Assembly (NCBI GenBank): GCA_958496175.1
Contig: OY292276.1
Coordinates: forward strand, 53,395,080 to 53,459,079
Direction: 5' to 3'
From: Sisyra terminalis
Taxonomy: Eukaryota > Arthropoda > Insecta > Neuroptera > Sisyridae
Length of the DNA stretch: 64,000 nucleotides
Every line of letters starts with the position of its first letter. Position 1 is the stretch's first letter. Below are positions 32,138-45,100 of the stretch, one piece after another. Under the pieces are notes generated by a model that was not told the origin of the DNA, ran no database searches, and saw nothing but the letters and a program-made list of their open reading frames with translations. The position numbers and the translations under genes were made by a program.

Positions 32138-33285
32138 TCATATATATAAATTGACTATCTTGCCGTGCGTCCGTGCAGAATGGGCTATGCGCATGCGCTC
32201 TGTTATCCCCACTTCAAAACATTCAAAACATTGGTAGGGGTACTCACTCAGTAATGTATTTACTTGTGAATATGTATTTAGGATTTTCCGGTTTACAATA
32301 TGTGAAAGCCAAAAAGCATAATGCTCACTTATAAACTTAACTTAACCTTTTCAGATATATCTACTTATCAGAGTTAAAATTTATAAGCAATTTTTAAGTT
32401 TTTGTTTCTAATAATAAATCAACTTTGTTTTATATTAAGCAGTAATAACATTTCGCTTTTAACGGACTTTGATTGATTATTAAATTTGAAATTTCGATTG
32501 TTTATTAAACGTTATCCCTTATAAACTTTGCTACCATTTTTCACTCTTTTAGGGGAGAAATTCTCAAAAACCCTTTCTTATTATATATCTGCATCGTATA
32601 AAGACAACACTTTCCAAATTTCATCGACACAAATGTGCACTTATATTTGAAAATACAATGTAAAACGAAAAAAAATAATGACCTTCTTTATGTTAGTAAA
32701 CATGACTAAAAAGCTATTCGATTTCGCACATTTGGACGTTATACATACAAAATTGTTGGAAATAGGTGGAAGTAAATACGAATATTTAATTTATTTTCAA
32801 TAACAATAATTGGTTTTCAAATTATTCTAAATACAGAAAAAAAGTTAGTATCGAAGATTTTATATTTGAATTGACAGTGAAATATGTGACAAAAAATCGC
32901 TACCTTAATGCTTTTCAGCCGAATATATAGTTACTCCAGATCACAACCATTGGTTCATAAAAAAATAGATTTTAAAAAGTTTGATTGTTGAAAAACGAGC
33001 CAAAATTTAAAATCGCCTATTTGGTATAAGTACTACATAAGTATTAAACTTTCATACTAATTTAGTGAAATGACGTTATTTAAAATGTTGTTATTAAAAT
33101 GATATGAAAAAAAACACACTTATACTTCATTTCTCAATATAATTTTAGATAAACTTTTTTTTATATTAACAACACTTTGATTATTAAATTTATAATTTCG
33201 ATTGTTGATTAACTCTACATTATCTCATATTAAATATTTTATTAAGATAAAACCTTTAGATGCGAATGCAACGGGGAACTACTAG
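32138..33285 (+). mobile_element. Helitron-like non-autonomous element, about 1.15 kb
   Basis: It starts TCATATATATAAATTGAC after an A and ends ACTACTAG before a T, consistent with Helitron borders (A-TC...CTAG-T, no target duplication). Interior sequence near 32250-33240 matches 62920-63870 in the same orientation, so it is a dispersed family. Borders come from these short signals only. Confidence 0.5.
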
Positions 33286-34267
33286 TTTATTATAATTACT
33301 TATTTTTTTTACATAGTTATAATTCGCTTTAGAAAGAGAAAGTAGTACCTATGAAAGTGTATTAGTAAAGCTTTTACAGATGCGTAGAAAATTCATAGGT
33401 GATAGGCAACCAGCGATTCACTAAAACCATTCTTATGCCTTTTAAGTAGTTAAATAGCTCATATTATAAAATTAAAAGCAATATTGTATTGGCTTTAATA
33501 AATTACATGTTATATTAGTTCTTCTGTAATATTTTGTCAATTTTTTTGCTTATATTTGATCTTAGAAACAAATAATTTATTAAGTCGGGAAAAATGGTGC
33601 TTAACTTCAGAAAGCTTGCCGACCCCCAACCTAGGGGGCTCTTTTCGCCTAAATCTCTCCCTTTAATATGACTTCGTTTGCTGTAAAAAGCAATTTTTCA
33701 ACGCCTAATTTTTATTTTAAAAATATTTTTCTCTTAAAGACAAAATTCTTTCATACCTACAAAAGCTTTTCATTAAAACATTAAAATTAATCTTCTTTAA
33801 TTTTAATTAAAAAAAAAAAGAGAGAAAAAAATTCATTCTTTTCACCTTGAAAACTTTTGTATGAATAAACCCTTTAGAAATTTGTAATCATAAAAAGAAG
33901 TGAATAGGCAATTCGTTCTGGACAAAAAAAAAATCAAAGAAGAAAATAATCTTTTTGCAGCATTGCAGTATCTCCCACATTTCCTTTATGCTTATCTCAC
34001 TTGGTCCCACTACCGATATTTGACTTTAACCTTTTGTCGTCATGGTAACATTTGACGCGAACTGCGCACTGAATCGAATTGCTATTGCAGTCTATTGCGA
34101 TCATTGGATTCCATCAAATTTATCGGCTTGGGCAATTTTTTGCACAGTTTTCCCCATTCATTAATGTTTTCTATGTCAAATTATCAATTAAAAGTTCTGT
34201 GTTATTAATGCCTTTCCAAATTCACACCACTTACCAAGTACATTTGTGCATTTTATATTAAGAAACA
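33286..34267. other. Intergenic region upstream of the candidate ERMP1 first exon
   Basis: The last 300 bp (from about 33960) are less AT-rich than the surroundings and may contain the ERMP1 promoter and 5' UTR. I see no clear TATA box. The small ORF at 34079-34261 has no recognisable relatives. Confidence 0.35.
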
Positions 34268-34285
34268 ATGTCTTTACGTGCACAG
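34268..34285 (+). CDS. ERMP1 candidate first coding exon
   Basis: ATG TCT TTA CGT GCA CAG is followed by a strong donor (CAG|GTAAGT). It ends in phase 0 and the next ERMP1 exon at 46098 needs a phase-0 partner and lacks its own early ATG (its first in-frame Met is residue 39 of the model). The join would give MSLRAQ-KYATNEN. An 11.8-kb intron would separate them. The link is inferred from phase and position only. Confidence 0.5.
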
Positions 34286-36123
34286 GTAAGTCATAAATAA
34301 TAACTAATTTTCCATCTTAATTTCTGCACATTATCTTTCGTTATATTGACTTAAATATTTTCACACAAATTTACATTTATTATTGCAAATTGTTTTGGCT
34401 TAATTTCTTCAACTACATTGATTATTGCCATAAGTAAATCAATAGTGTTGTTTTTTTGGAAATGAGGTTATGTAAGATATTACATTGCTTCATATTCTTT
34501 TATATTAATATTATCTATTTATATTTTTCCCCAAATTCTATACATACTACCTACTCTTATAAATTTTACCAAAGATGTATTTGTAACATTAAATTTTATC
34601 GCCAACTAAGGAAAATGAGTTTGTTGAACTAAAAGAGAGAAAGCTAATTGTAGAAGAACTAGTTTTAAGTATTGAAAATATTTATTAATTGATAATTTTA
34701 AATATTATATCTTTCATTTATATTTAGTAATTGCTTCTTTTTTTTTTTGTAGCGTGTAAATAAAACCGTGACCTTTGGTCTTTTTTTGTTGGGCATAATA
34801 AATAATAACTAGTGCTAATTTAATTACTTTAAATCATTCAATAAAAACTTTTCTGTAATATCGAATTAGTAATGCTTCTTCAATCTTAAAAATTTTTTTT
34901 TTGTCATTTCTTAGTCTTTATTGTTTTTAATAATTTAACAGTAACAAAGATAAGGTGAGATAAAGTGTCCTGTGTCTGGAACTATAAAATATGCATTTAT
35001 TGTTTTATATGAAACCTTGATATAATATTTATTTTTAACTCTTAATTTTTTGTAAGAGTGCTTAAAATTTTCACAATATTGTCGGCCCATGGCCGACAAT
35101 TTAAAATATTTCGACTTTTTTTTTCGGTTATCTTTATGTAATTATGAAGTCAAAAATGGAAATAATATGACTAATTGGTCATAAAGTGATTAAAGGAGAC
35201 ATTTCCTCACCAATAACGTTGGAAATATTTTTTTAAATAAGAAGACAATTCAGGTTTTTTAAGATCGGTTTTTTTATTTAATATTTTTTAATATTCAAAT
35301 TTGCTACGTTTCGTTACTTATCGTAACTTCATCAGACTTCTATAAAAAATTTAAAATAATTACAAAATATGTCAATCATACATAAATTTCAAAACTATAA
35401 TAATATACATATAATATAGATAATATAAAATATTTGTAATTAAATTATAATAACTAACTCAAATTTTCTAAATATGACAAATATTTTAAGAGATATGGTT
35501 ATAAATAGTTAAATATATAATAATAAAATTAATTAATAAAATACCTTGATTCACAAAAATCAAATATTTTCAATTTAAATTCAATAAATAAATAAAAACT
35601 AAAAAATTACACACTCTACCCATACACATTACATGTAAATTCAGTGCCACCTAATGAGCCCAACTAACATCCAACCGCGCGTTATTCAAACATAGGTCCA
35701 CCAATTTAAATTTTTTTTAACACTTTTTTTTTTTTAATTTATAAAGCAAATTAGAATATATCCCATTTAAATTTTCTGTGTCTGTTCTAAAATTTACAGT
35801 ATTATTTAAAAATATGTGAATCATTTCACTAATATTACGTTTGTAATTAATCGGTTCAGGTTCTCGTTCCTGAAGGGTTCCAATGGGGCAAATTTATTGT
35901 AAGTTAAAAGATAGAAATAAATTATTAAAAAATTCAAATATTATTTATAGTATCCCATGTTCATGTAATAAAGTTTATATTGGACAGACAAAACAGTATC
36001 TGGGCAGTAGAATTTATCAACATGAGTATAGTTGTAGTAAGGCTGATAAATTAAAGGATAATACTGCATTATGTATTCATCCCCTAGACACCGGTCATCA
36101 CTTCAATTTTAATAATGTCAAAA

Positions 36124-36183
<60 letters not shown>

Positions 36184-39100
36184 TCGTGTTAGTTACACTA
36201 TTTATAACTCAAGAACGGCTGGATCAATTTTCATGAAATTTTCTATGTTTATTCGGTAAGCATAGGAATCGGATATAAAGTATATTTTATACCTCTAGAA
36301 GATTAAGATGTCCCTCGACATCTTTTGCAAATTTTTACGCTTACTTGCCTATATACTATTTGTAATCATCGATGCCTGTGATTTATTTTGAAAAACGCTT
36401 AGCAACGTTTGAATTTGGCATTTTTATTTATTTAATTTGTGTTATTTACATATTTTACTTAATATTTATTGTAATATGGAACAATTGGGGAAATGACAAT
36501 CATTTGCCAATATTGTAAGGCGTTAAAATACAGCGGTGAATCTACTGAGTTATGTTGTACTGGTGAAAAAGTAAAATTGCCCCAATTGGTCCCACCACTA
36601 GATCCATTACGCTCATTAGTTTATGGGATAGGAAATTATTGTAAAAACTCCTTCGCCAATATTCAAAAACAAAATAGTAGTTTACAAATGATATCGTTTC
36701 GCCCATAAAACAAATATGTTTAAGGGAGTTCTAAAGAAAACAGGAATATTTCCAGTAAGTTTCCAGTCCGTGATTAATAGCGACCTTAGGATCGAATTGG
36801 CCAAAAGAACAATTTAATTTCAAGAGACACAAATAGACAAAAACAAAAAAATGTTAAGAAATATCTATGGATGTCTTTAAACTCATATATGGGTGAGAAT
36901 TTAAGGATTTTTCGAATGCATTTGAGGTCAAAATGAGAGAATGGCACCTTTAAATATATCGTTTAAGGAATTTGGAATCAGTTTGAGGTATTTATTATTT
37001 GTTGTCTATCTATTATTATAAAGAGGAAAGATTTGATTGTTTGTTTGCTTTGAATAGTCTCCGAAACTACTTGACCGATTTGAAAAATTCTTTCATTGTT
37101 GGGAAGCTACACTATTTCCGGTGAACATAGGTTATATTAAATTTTCAAAAAAGTTAAGGATCCATACTAAAACTCCAATAATGTAACCCAAGGTCTGAAA
37201 AAATTACCAAAAAACATTCTTTTATCGCGTGCGCTGCGAAAACTATTGGTTATAGAACAAAATGATGTACTACGATTTTGCAGAACATATCATTATCTAC
37301 AAAAAATAGACCGATAGCATATGTCTAACTATTATAGTTATGTCACAATAAGTGTTTTTTCATTTAAAAAAATATATATAAATGCCACCGCTATAAAAGC
37401 TCTTTTATTTATACTTTGGGATTAATCCTTATCAAAATAAATGACTTCATATTTAAGTTTGCTTCAATACTACTATATAACTTTTTGAGTCATTCAATTT
37501 GAACATTCCATTCGAAAGATATCACAAGTTTAAAAATGTAAATTATTTGAAAAATGTCGCATGGTCACCCCATTTTACTTATAATTAAGATCAACTTTAT
37601 TGAACTTGGCGATATTTTTTATTTATGTATAGATGCTGATTGATTTACAGATTATTTGGTCTACGGTAGGTATACCTACCGTAGCTATATGCAATAGACA
37701 TACTCCTTTTAGATATTTATAAATATTTTTTGAAAATTAATTAATTATTATTTATTTTTTATTTTTTTTTTTATTTTTTATTTATTATTATTTATTTATT
37801 TATTAATTATTATTATTATTTAATTACAAATATTTTATATTATCTATATTATATGTATATTATTATAGTTTTGAAATTTATGTATGATTGACATATTTTG
37901 TAATTATTTTAAATTTTTTATAGAAGTCTGATGAAGTTACGATAAGTAACGAAACGTAGCAAATTTGAATATTAAAAAATATTAAATAAAAAAACCGATC
38001 TTAAAAAACCTGAATTGTCTTCTTATTTAAAAAAATAAAAGTTGAGATCTGAATTTTATCATCTATGTTGGAAATATTAGCGGAAAAAACAGCAAAATAT
38101 GTTTATTTATACTCTAAATATTAGTAAAATATTTTTGATAATCACAGTAGTTTTAGGTGAATTTTTTTTGACTTTGGAAAATTGCATTAGGACATTGATT
38201 TATAAAAATGGATATAAGAGTAAATAAAATAAAATTGAGTTCATTTTTGAGAAACTACAGACAGATTACAGGTAATTTGGTCTTAAGTGTATTTAGAAAA
38301 TAAATGTTCCTTAGTTTGTTTTAAAGGCTTCTCGGTTATTGAATTCCTTCGTTTAAAATTCGTTTATAATGAATAAATTGAAAAGGAAAGTTTACTACGT
38401 TTATAATATAAGAAAAATGTATGATTTTCGAAAAACATTCGATTTCCCGAAATTATTGCTCAGGTTTTTAGATTTGGTATTAACAATATTTGACTGTAGT
38501 TAGATATATTATTTTGTTATATTTATTTGTAGTATTTTTATTTTATTTAAATTTTTTTAGTTTTTTATTTTTAAAATAAAATTATGAAAATTATTTATTT
38601 TTGCTTATATTTTTTTACACCTTTTTCTTTATATTGATGTTAGAAGAGACGAACGAATAGATGAAGATCAAGTGATTTACGAGCCGCATGCGGCTCTTCA
38701 ACGTAATTTCAAAAAAAAAATATTCGTATAGCCTAGGTGGCCGAATGGTCAAGATGACCGCTCCTAAACTGGTAGGTGTTGGGTTCGATTCTTGTATCGA
38801 GCAAATTTTCCATATTTCTCGATCACGGATTTTTATGGACCCTAGAGTCGCTAAAGACCTTAGTTGTTACAAGGCGACAGTAAATAACAATTAAAAATAA
38901 ATATTCGTTTATTAAATAAAGATTATAACTTTATTCAAAACTAGTATATTTTTATAAATTCGATAAAAAGTAATTTATGATACAGATTTTGTACAATTTA
39001 TTTCAGAAATCATTAATGTATAAAGTAACCAATGCTTTATGGAAAAATATTATTATGTATATCAGCGGATCTCGGAACTTTTGGGGGTCTGCCCACTGGT

Positions 39101-42100
39101 CTGTAAAAAATGGATAGCACACTGTACAGTAAATGATAAGTAAATAATGACTTTTGTGTGTACTTGATTACACCGAAAAAGGTTTCATTGTACTTAAACC
39201 GAAAACAAATTATTCAGGTTTTTAAAATCGATAGCCCCCCATTGTTAAATTTTACGGCTATAAATGGGCATTGATACGTAGAGAATTGTACCGAAAAAAT
39301 GTTGGGCTCAAGTGTACTTTAGCACACCCACAATCTGGCAACGTTGCATTTTCGACTTTGTTTTTAATTTAATTCGCGATATTTTTGTTAATTCAATTCT
39401 AATATGATATAATTCTCTCTTTTGTGGCTAAATTTTCATTATGGATCGATTTAATCGCGAATTAAATTAAAAACAAAGTCGAAAATGCAACTTTGCCAGA
39501 TTGTGGGTGTGCTAAAGTACACTGGTTCCAAATATTGTTTCTAATTTTTACCTAAAAAAAGGTGTAATTGATTTTGTAAATGCACTTATTGCATTGTTGA
39601 ATTTTATAACGACTGTTATTATTTTGCAACTGAAAAACAAACAAATTGTATGCCAGTACAATTTTAGTGTTGGTATATAGAGAAATATACCGAAAAGATT
39701 TTCCTTCTAACAATAGTTATAACGGTTATTGTAAATGTGTTTTGACATTAATTATTTCATTGTAAAATTATGACCGTTTTCGAATTTTCAACAATAAAGT
39801 AATGAGAGTCTAATAACTCATACAAGAACCATCATAATTACCGTTGGAATTAAGGTAGACGGTAATTTTTTTTCGGTACAATCCTCAGCGACACAGTAGG
39901 TAGATTATCTACCTTATATCTTTGTTGGATTAAGAAAATCTTTCAAGAAAAGTTTGTTATTGTTGGAAAACTACATTTTCTTTCCGGTTGAAGTGTTTAA
40001 AAAGAGTTAGTCGAACAATCTTTTGCGGAATCATCGGGTTTCAATGCAATCGGTATTAGAAATATCGTTAAACTCTTTTTCCCACATATTCATATTTACA
40101 CGTTGATAAAACTGGATCGCGTCCAAATGAATCGGAAAATTTCTTCACGTTTTTTTCAGTTTTAGAAGATCTTCGACCACCGGTTTGTATCACATTTGGT
40201 TTCAATCGTATTTATCGTACAATTTTCTATCTTATTTACCTATACTTCTTGATTAAACAAGACTCGAGCACATATTTATCTAATGTAAATTTTACTCCAC
40301 AGAAAATAAACTCTTGGCAACAATGAGTTAATTGTTGTATGAATAAACAAAAATTTAATTTGTCTTAAAATAATCAAAATTAAATTCTTAATATCTTTCA
40401 AATGGTGAGGCTTACGGAAAAAATATAGAATACCTTTTTTGTAGAGCATTAAATTTCCTAAAAAATTCTTTCAGAACATTTTTGTGTACAATCGATAAAT
40501 GATGAGGTATGATTTTTTTTCTATTGGACTAAGAAAAAAATACAAAACTGCGATGCGGAAGATCTTCCTATTAAAATTAAGAGCTCATACTTGGTGAGAA
40601 TTTTTTTAAGGTGTGTAGCAACCCATTTTTCCGCGTCACTAAAAATAATCGATTTTTTTGACCCACCCTAATATACATAGTATGTATTATCCAATTTTAT
40701 TATTTTCTTGTTTTGCAATGCCCAATGATAAGATTCGGCCCATTCTTTTATAGTAATTATTGACTTCACAAAAAAATTATAAAGCATTGCAGCTCTGGAT
40801 TTCTGTTCATAGATCATTTAATTAGTAAATCATTTAATTTATTTAAAAATTGAGAAACAGATAAACGATCTCTTAAAGTGTATTCTTCTTTAGTTATGAA
40901 ATTGGTAAATTCAATCCCATTGTCTGTACTTAGATATCCTGATGTTGTACCATCGAACTAATTTTGATATGATTTTAGCCACTTAGTGTATTGAAATAAT
41001 TAATAAATTCCGGAACTATTTTTTTCCACTTTTCTTCGAAAAGTGCTGATGTCTTTACAAAAGTTTGTTTATTATTGCACGTTTGTAAAATCAATTTATT
41101 TGTTAATTATAAATCAATAAATTTATTAGGTATATCAATATTAATATCAATTTATCAATTTTAATTTATAATCCAAAAAAAAAATTAATTTGACTTTTAA
41201 ATTGGCGGATAAATTACAAATCTAAACAATTTTCACAGTTTATTTCAATATTTAGATGTTGATCATATTTGAATTAATTTTTCATTTATGATCCAGTCTG
41301 ACTCCGAGAAAGTTACCTTAGAAAGTTAGACCTCCTTCAGGAACTGGATTTTTCTCTTGAAAAGCGTTACTTTAGGAATGCTAGGTTCTTTTCTTTGGTG
41401 ATGGAATATGATCCCTTCGGTTTTGTCGTTGGCAAAGTATAAGCCGTTTTCGTTGGACCAATTTTCCAATTTACGAAGGGTTTTTTGTAGCAGTTGTTTG
41501 GCTATATCTTCTTCTTTCATTGTGATTGAGATTGCCAGATCGTCGGCGTAAAGCTATGTTTTTATTGGTTTCGGAAAATTCTCGGCTATATTACACTGAT
41601 CAACAAAAAAACTTTTTTTCTGTGTAACAAGAAAAATTTTGGCTGATTTTGTTAGGAATAAGGTCAAGTAGAGTAGAATTAGTAGTCTAAACTTTTAGAT
41701 ACGAATAGTTTTATTGTAATATGATTCTTTTTACTTTTCTTAAATTACAAATTATTTTAACAAAAATTAAATTTTTATCAATGTTATAATATTTATATAT
41801 GTACTTTCTTATGATTTTCTCCTTTATTTTGTGTCAGGAATGTCCCTCTGTAATCCCCAGCAATAATCTGCCAGCATAGTTGGACTCCATTTTCCCTGGT
41901 ATCGTTTTTCTATGGTAAAAATGTCCTGGTGGAATCTTTCCCCGTGTTCATCACTAACGGCAGCCAAGTTTGGGGGAAAAAAAGTCTAAATGTGAATGTA
42001 AAAAATGTCTTTTTAAGGACATATTGCAGCCTAATGCTTTATAATTTTCTAAAAGTTCCTCGACAATAGTTTTATAGTCATTTGATCGGTGATTTCCAAG

Positions 42101-45100
42101 AAAATTTTCAGTGATTTTTATAAGTACTTTCCAAGCTGGTTTTTCTGGACCATGGAGTTGTTCTTTAAGTATATCATCTTTTATCACTTGCCTGATTTGA
42201 GGATCTACAAACACACCTTCTTTAATCTAAGCGTCACTGATTTTAGGGAATTTTTCTTTTCGGTATTGAAATCCAGCGCCATTTTTATCCATTGCTTTCA
42301 CAAAGTTTTTTTTTAACTTAATGGTTTTCCCTATCCCTACTGTCCCATTCACAAAGAAAACAACAAAAATTTGTTTACCCAAGTTGCAATCCTAATAAAA
42401 GGGCAACAACTTTTAAATCTCCGCAAATTTTCTATTTATGTTCGTCATATTTAATCTTTTCTAAAAGAAATTTTATTGTTTCATAGGATTCTTTCATGTT
42501 GGCACTATAACCTACCGGTACAGAGGGAAGATTATTACCATTGTAACAAAACTGCCTTTAAGCTTGTTTTTGAAGCATCAATAAATAAACGCCACTCTTT
42601 AATTTTGTATTGTATTCCCAAAATATTAATAACACCACAGACATTGTTACAAAATATCACGGAAACTAGACCTACTCAAATTAATATACATATGATTTTG
42701 TGGAGAGGTTAGGAAGATATTTCGAAATTACTGCTTACTTTTCTTGTTACAAAATTTGGTTGATCAGTGTTATTGATAGCTATGAGAAACAAGGTAGGGC
42801 TGAGTATGGAGCCTTGGGGCACTCCGTTTTGAAGGGTAAATAAGGATGAGTGGTGATTCCGGACTCGGACTCTCATCAGTCTTTCCTGCAGGAAGTCCTT
42901 GATGTAATAGAGAATCCGTCCTTTAAAACCAATTTCGATGAAAGTTTTTATTATCTTATGTCTCCAGGTCATGTCGAAGGCCTTTTTTAAATCAAAAAAG
43001 ATTGCGTAAGTCTTCTTGTTGTTCTGAAAACCTTTGCAAATTTCGTTTTCGGAATTTTCGGAAGCCATTTTGACTTTGATGGAAAAATTTTTTGGTCTTC
43101 CAAAGCAAGTTTTAATCTGTTGTTGATTGTCCGTTCCATTATCTTCCCAACACAGCTCGTCAACGAAATTGGTCTGTAGCTGTTGGTTTCTGTTTTTTCC
43201 TTTCCGGGTTTTAAAATAGGTATGATAGTCGCTGTTTTCCAAACTTTTGGGACTTTCCCAACTTCCCAGATTTTTTGAATGATTTTGTGAAGGTATGTTT
43301 TTGCTGTTTGGTGCATTTTTTTTAGCATTTTTGGATGTATGTTGTCTGGTCCTGGTGCGGAGTTTCTCTGGCTTTGACATTCTTGCTCTTGCAAATCACA
43401 TGCATTCTTGCAAATTTCGGCATGGGAGCAAAAAAAAAAAAATAGTCCCAAAAAAAAAAAAAAACACCCTAGTGTTTATACGAAAAACTATAAATTTCTG
43501 TAAAATATATACTTTTGTAATATATATAATTTATACTATATACTTTAACGACTGCAATAGCCACACTTTAGTTGCATATTTACTCACTTAAATTTTCTTC
43601 AAATTGTTATGAATTGTATTGCATTTCTTGATTTAAATTGTAAGTTATTAAGTAATTATTTAGGAAAAAAATAAATAGTTACATTTTAGAAGAATATTTC
43701 AACAATTAATTACCTACTAAAGTACAAACGTTATTCAATTTATTTTGTATTGTCCACTTCGCTTTTATACGCAGCTTTTTTGTGTTAAGCAGACTTTAGT
43801 TTTTGTAGACCTTTGATTTTTGCTATTGTGTTATAATTACACCTACCTTGGCCACCCTTATCGTATATATTAGGTGTATCGAAAATAATTTCTTTTTTAA
43901 ATCTATAGCCATTCAATTGTCATTTATCTGCTTTTAAGTCATTTCAAAGTGTTACCAAAGACATTTTATGATTAGAATAACTTATTAACTTATAAAATAT
44001 TACAAAATATTTTTTATTCCAAAATCTATATTGAAATGGTAACACCAAAAATCCAAAGGAATACAAATTTGGTATTATATGCTCCTCGAACTTCACAGGA
44101 TAGCAATTACTAAAAATATATACTAAATAGTATAGTTATTACTAAAAATATCTTCAATGTTTATCTAAGTGCATCAGACGTTCATTGATGCCAAATGAGT
44201 TTTATAACTTTAAATTCAATAATTTTCATTTCTCCAACTACTACCAACGAAGAATGGCAAAAAATTTAAACAATAAGAAGTTAAAGGAAGAAATCGTGCC
44301 AAATGTATGCCAAAAAGTCGAAGAACTGTAAAATAATCCTAAACAATATTGGTCGATCAACTAAATACCCATAAGTGTCCAAGAACTGTTAGCAAAAAAA
44401 ATTCTATGTTGCAACATGGAAATGCAAGACTCCTTTGCAGAAGAAAAGCCTTGGAAATTTTTTTTAAAATTAAAGGGGGGTGATATTGCCGTACTCACTA
44501 TAATCGTCCCAAGTTATTCCATCGGATTTCTATTTATTTCATTCATTACATTTACTATGTGGAAAAAAATTTGAAATCTTAAGTGATGTTTAAAATGTAA
44601 ATTTTTTGATATCTTTCTTAGTGATCAATTGATTTTTACTAAATGCTATTGAAGTTGATTATATCATTGATTTAAAATCAAAAGTTGTAACACATAGGGT
44701 GGAATGATTAATTGTAAAAAAAAATAATGTAAGATTTAACTAAATAAAAGCCCTTACAGTTGGAGTTTCTCTGTTTTATTATTTTATTATTTTTAAGTAA
44801 ATGAAAAGTGTAATTTAATTTATATAAACCAATAATTACGTAATATGTTCTTTAGTTAGGGTCGGATTTACACATTTGGAGGCCTTAGAACGAATGCATT
44901 ATGGGGTTCTATAGAACTATCAAATATATCAATACAATTTTTAGATGAAAACTTTTTTAACAACAATCAAAAATATATAAGTTTAAACCTTTTTGAAAAC
45001 GTACAATTATTTAAAGTTGGATATTTTAAACCAATAACTAAGGGTTGGAAATTTTTGTGCCACTAAAATCCTGGAATTTTAAGGACATAGCCTAGTTGGT

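Larger units (their letters stand above)
36124..37740 (+). mobile_element. Helitron sequence nested in the Penelope-like element
   Basis: The left border is A|TCTATATATATA followed by AACTCAAGAACGGCTGGATCA, a common Helitron 5' end in insects. A second Helitron-type start (TCTATTATTATAAAGAGGAAAG) lies at about 37015, so two copies may be present. The segment near 37630-37735 (GTAGGTATACCTACCGTA hairpin and flanks) matches 62520-62640 inverted. A clean 3' CTRR end is not visible before the Penelope repeat resumes, so the insertion is truncated. Confidence 0.65.
35230..38066 (+). mobile_element. Penelope-like retroelement with inverted terminal repeats
   Basis: The element is flanked by a perfect 12-bp duplication GTTGGAAATATT (35218-35229 and 38067-38078). 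Its ends are long inverted repeats: 35233-35460 pairs with about 37800-38030 (AAGAAGACAATTCAGG at the left, CCTGAATTGTCTTCTT at the right), plus a one-sided tail AAGTTGAGATCTGAATTTTATCATCTAT. Terminal repeats in inverted order and a short tail are known features of Penelope-like elements. It carries a GIY-YIG endonuclease tail but no reverse transcriptase, and Helitron sequence fills 36124 to about 37740. Confidence 0.85.
41275..43430 (-). pseudogene. Non-LTR retrotransposon reverse transcriptase, interrupted and frameshifted
   Basis: The minus strand encodes in order the motifs of a Jockey/CR1-type reverse transcriptase. Near 43390 is [13 protein letters not shown], then [21 protein letters not shown] (about 42975) and [11 protein letters not shown] (about 42815). 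A frame change lies near 43090. The chain is then broken at LIAINN by a 1.18-kb transposon (41594-42768) and resumes with LYADDLAIS (about 41545), [13 protein letters not shown] and FLGVRLD. A stop precedes YADD. The endonuclease and RNase H regions are missing and A-runs flank the right side near 43431-43463. Confidence 0.88.

Noticed and set aside
40860..40970. Minus-strand peptide [16 protein letters not shown], resembling a retroelement integrase (DNG.EF)
   Set aside because: Only one short motif fits, no other integrase residues or long terminal repeats are visible, and stops surround it.
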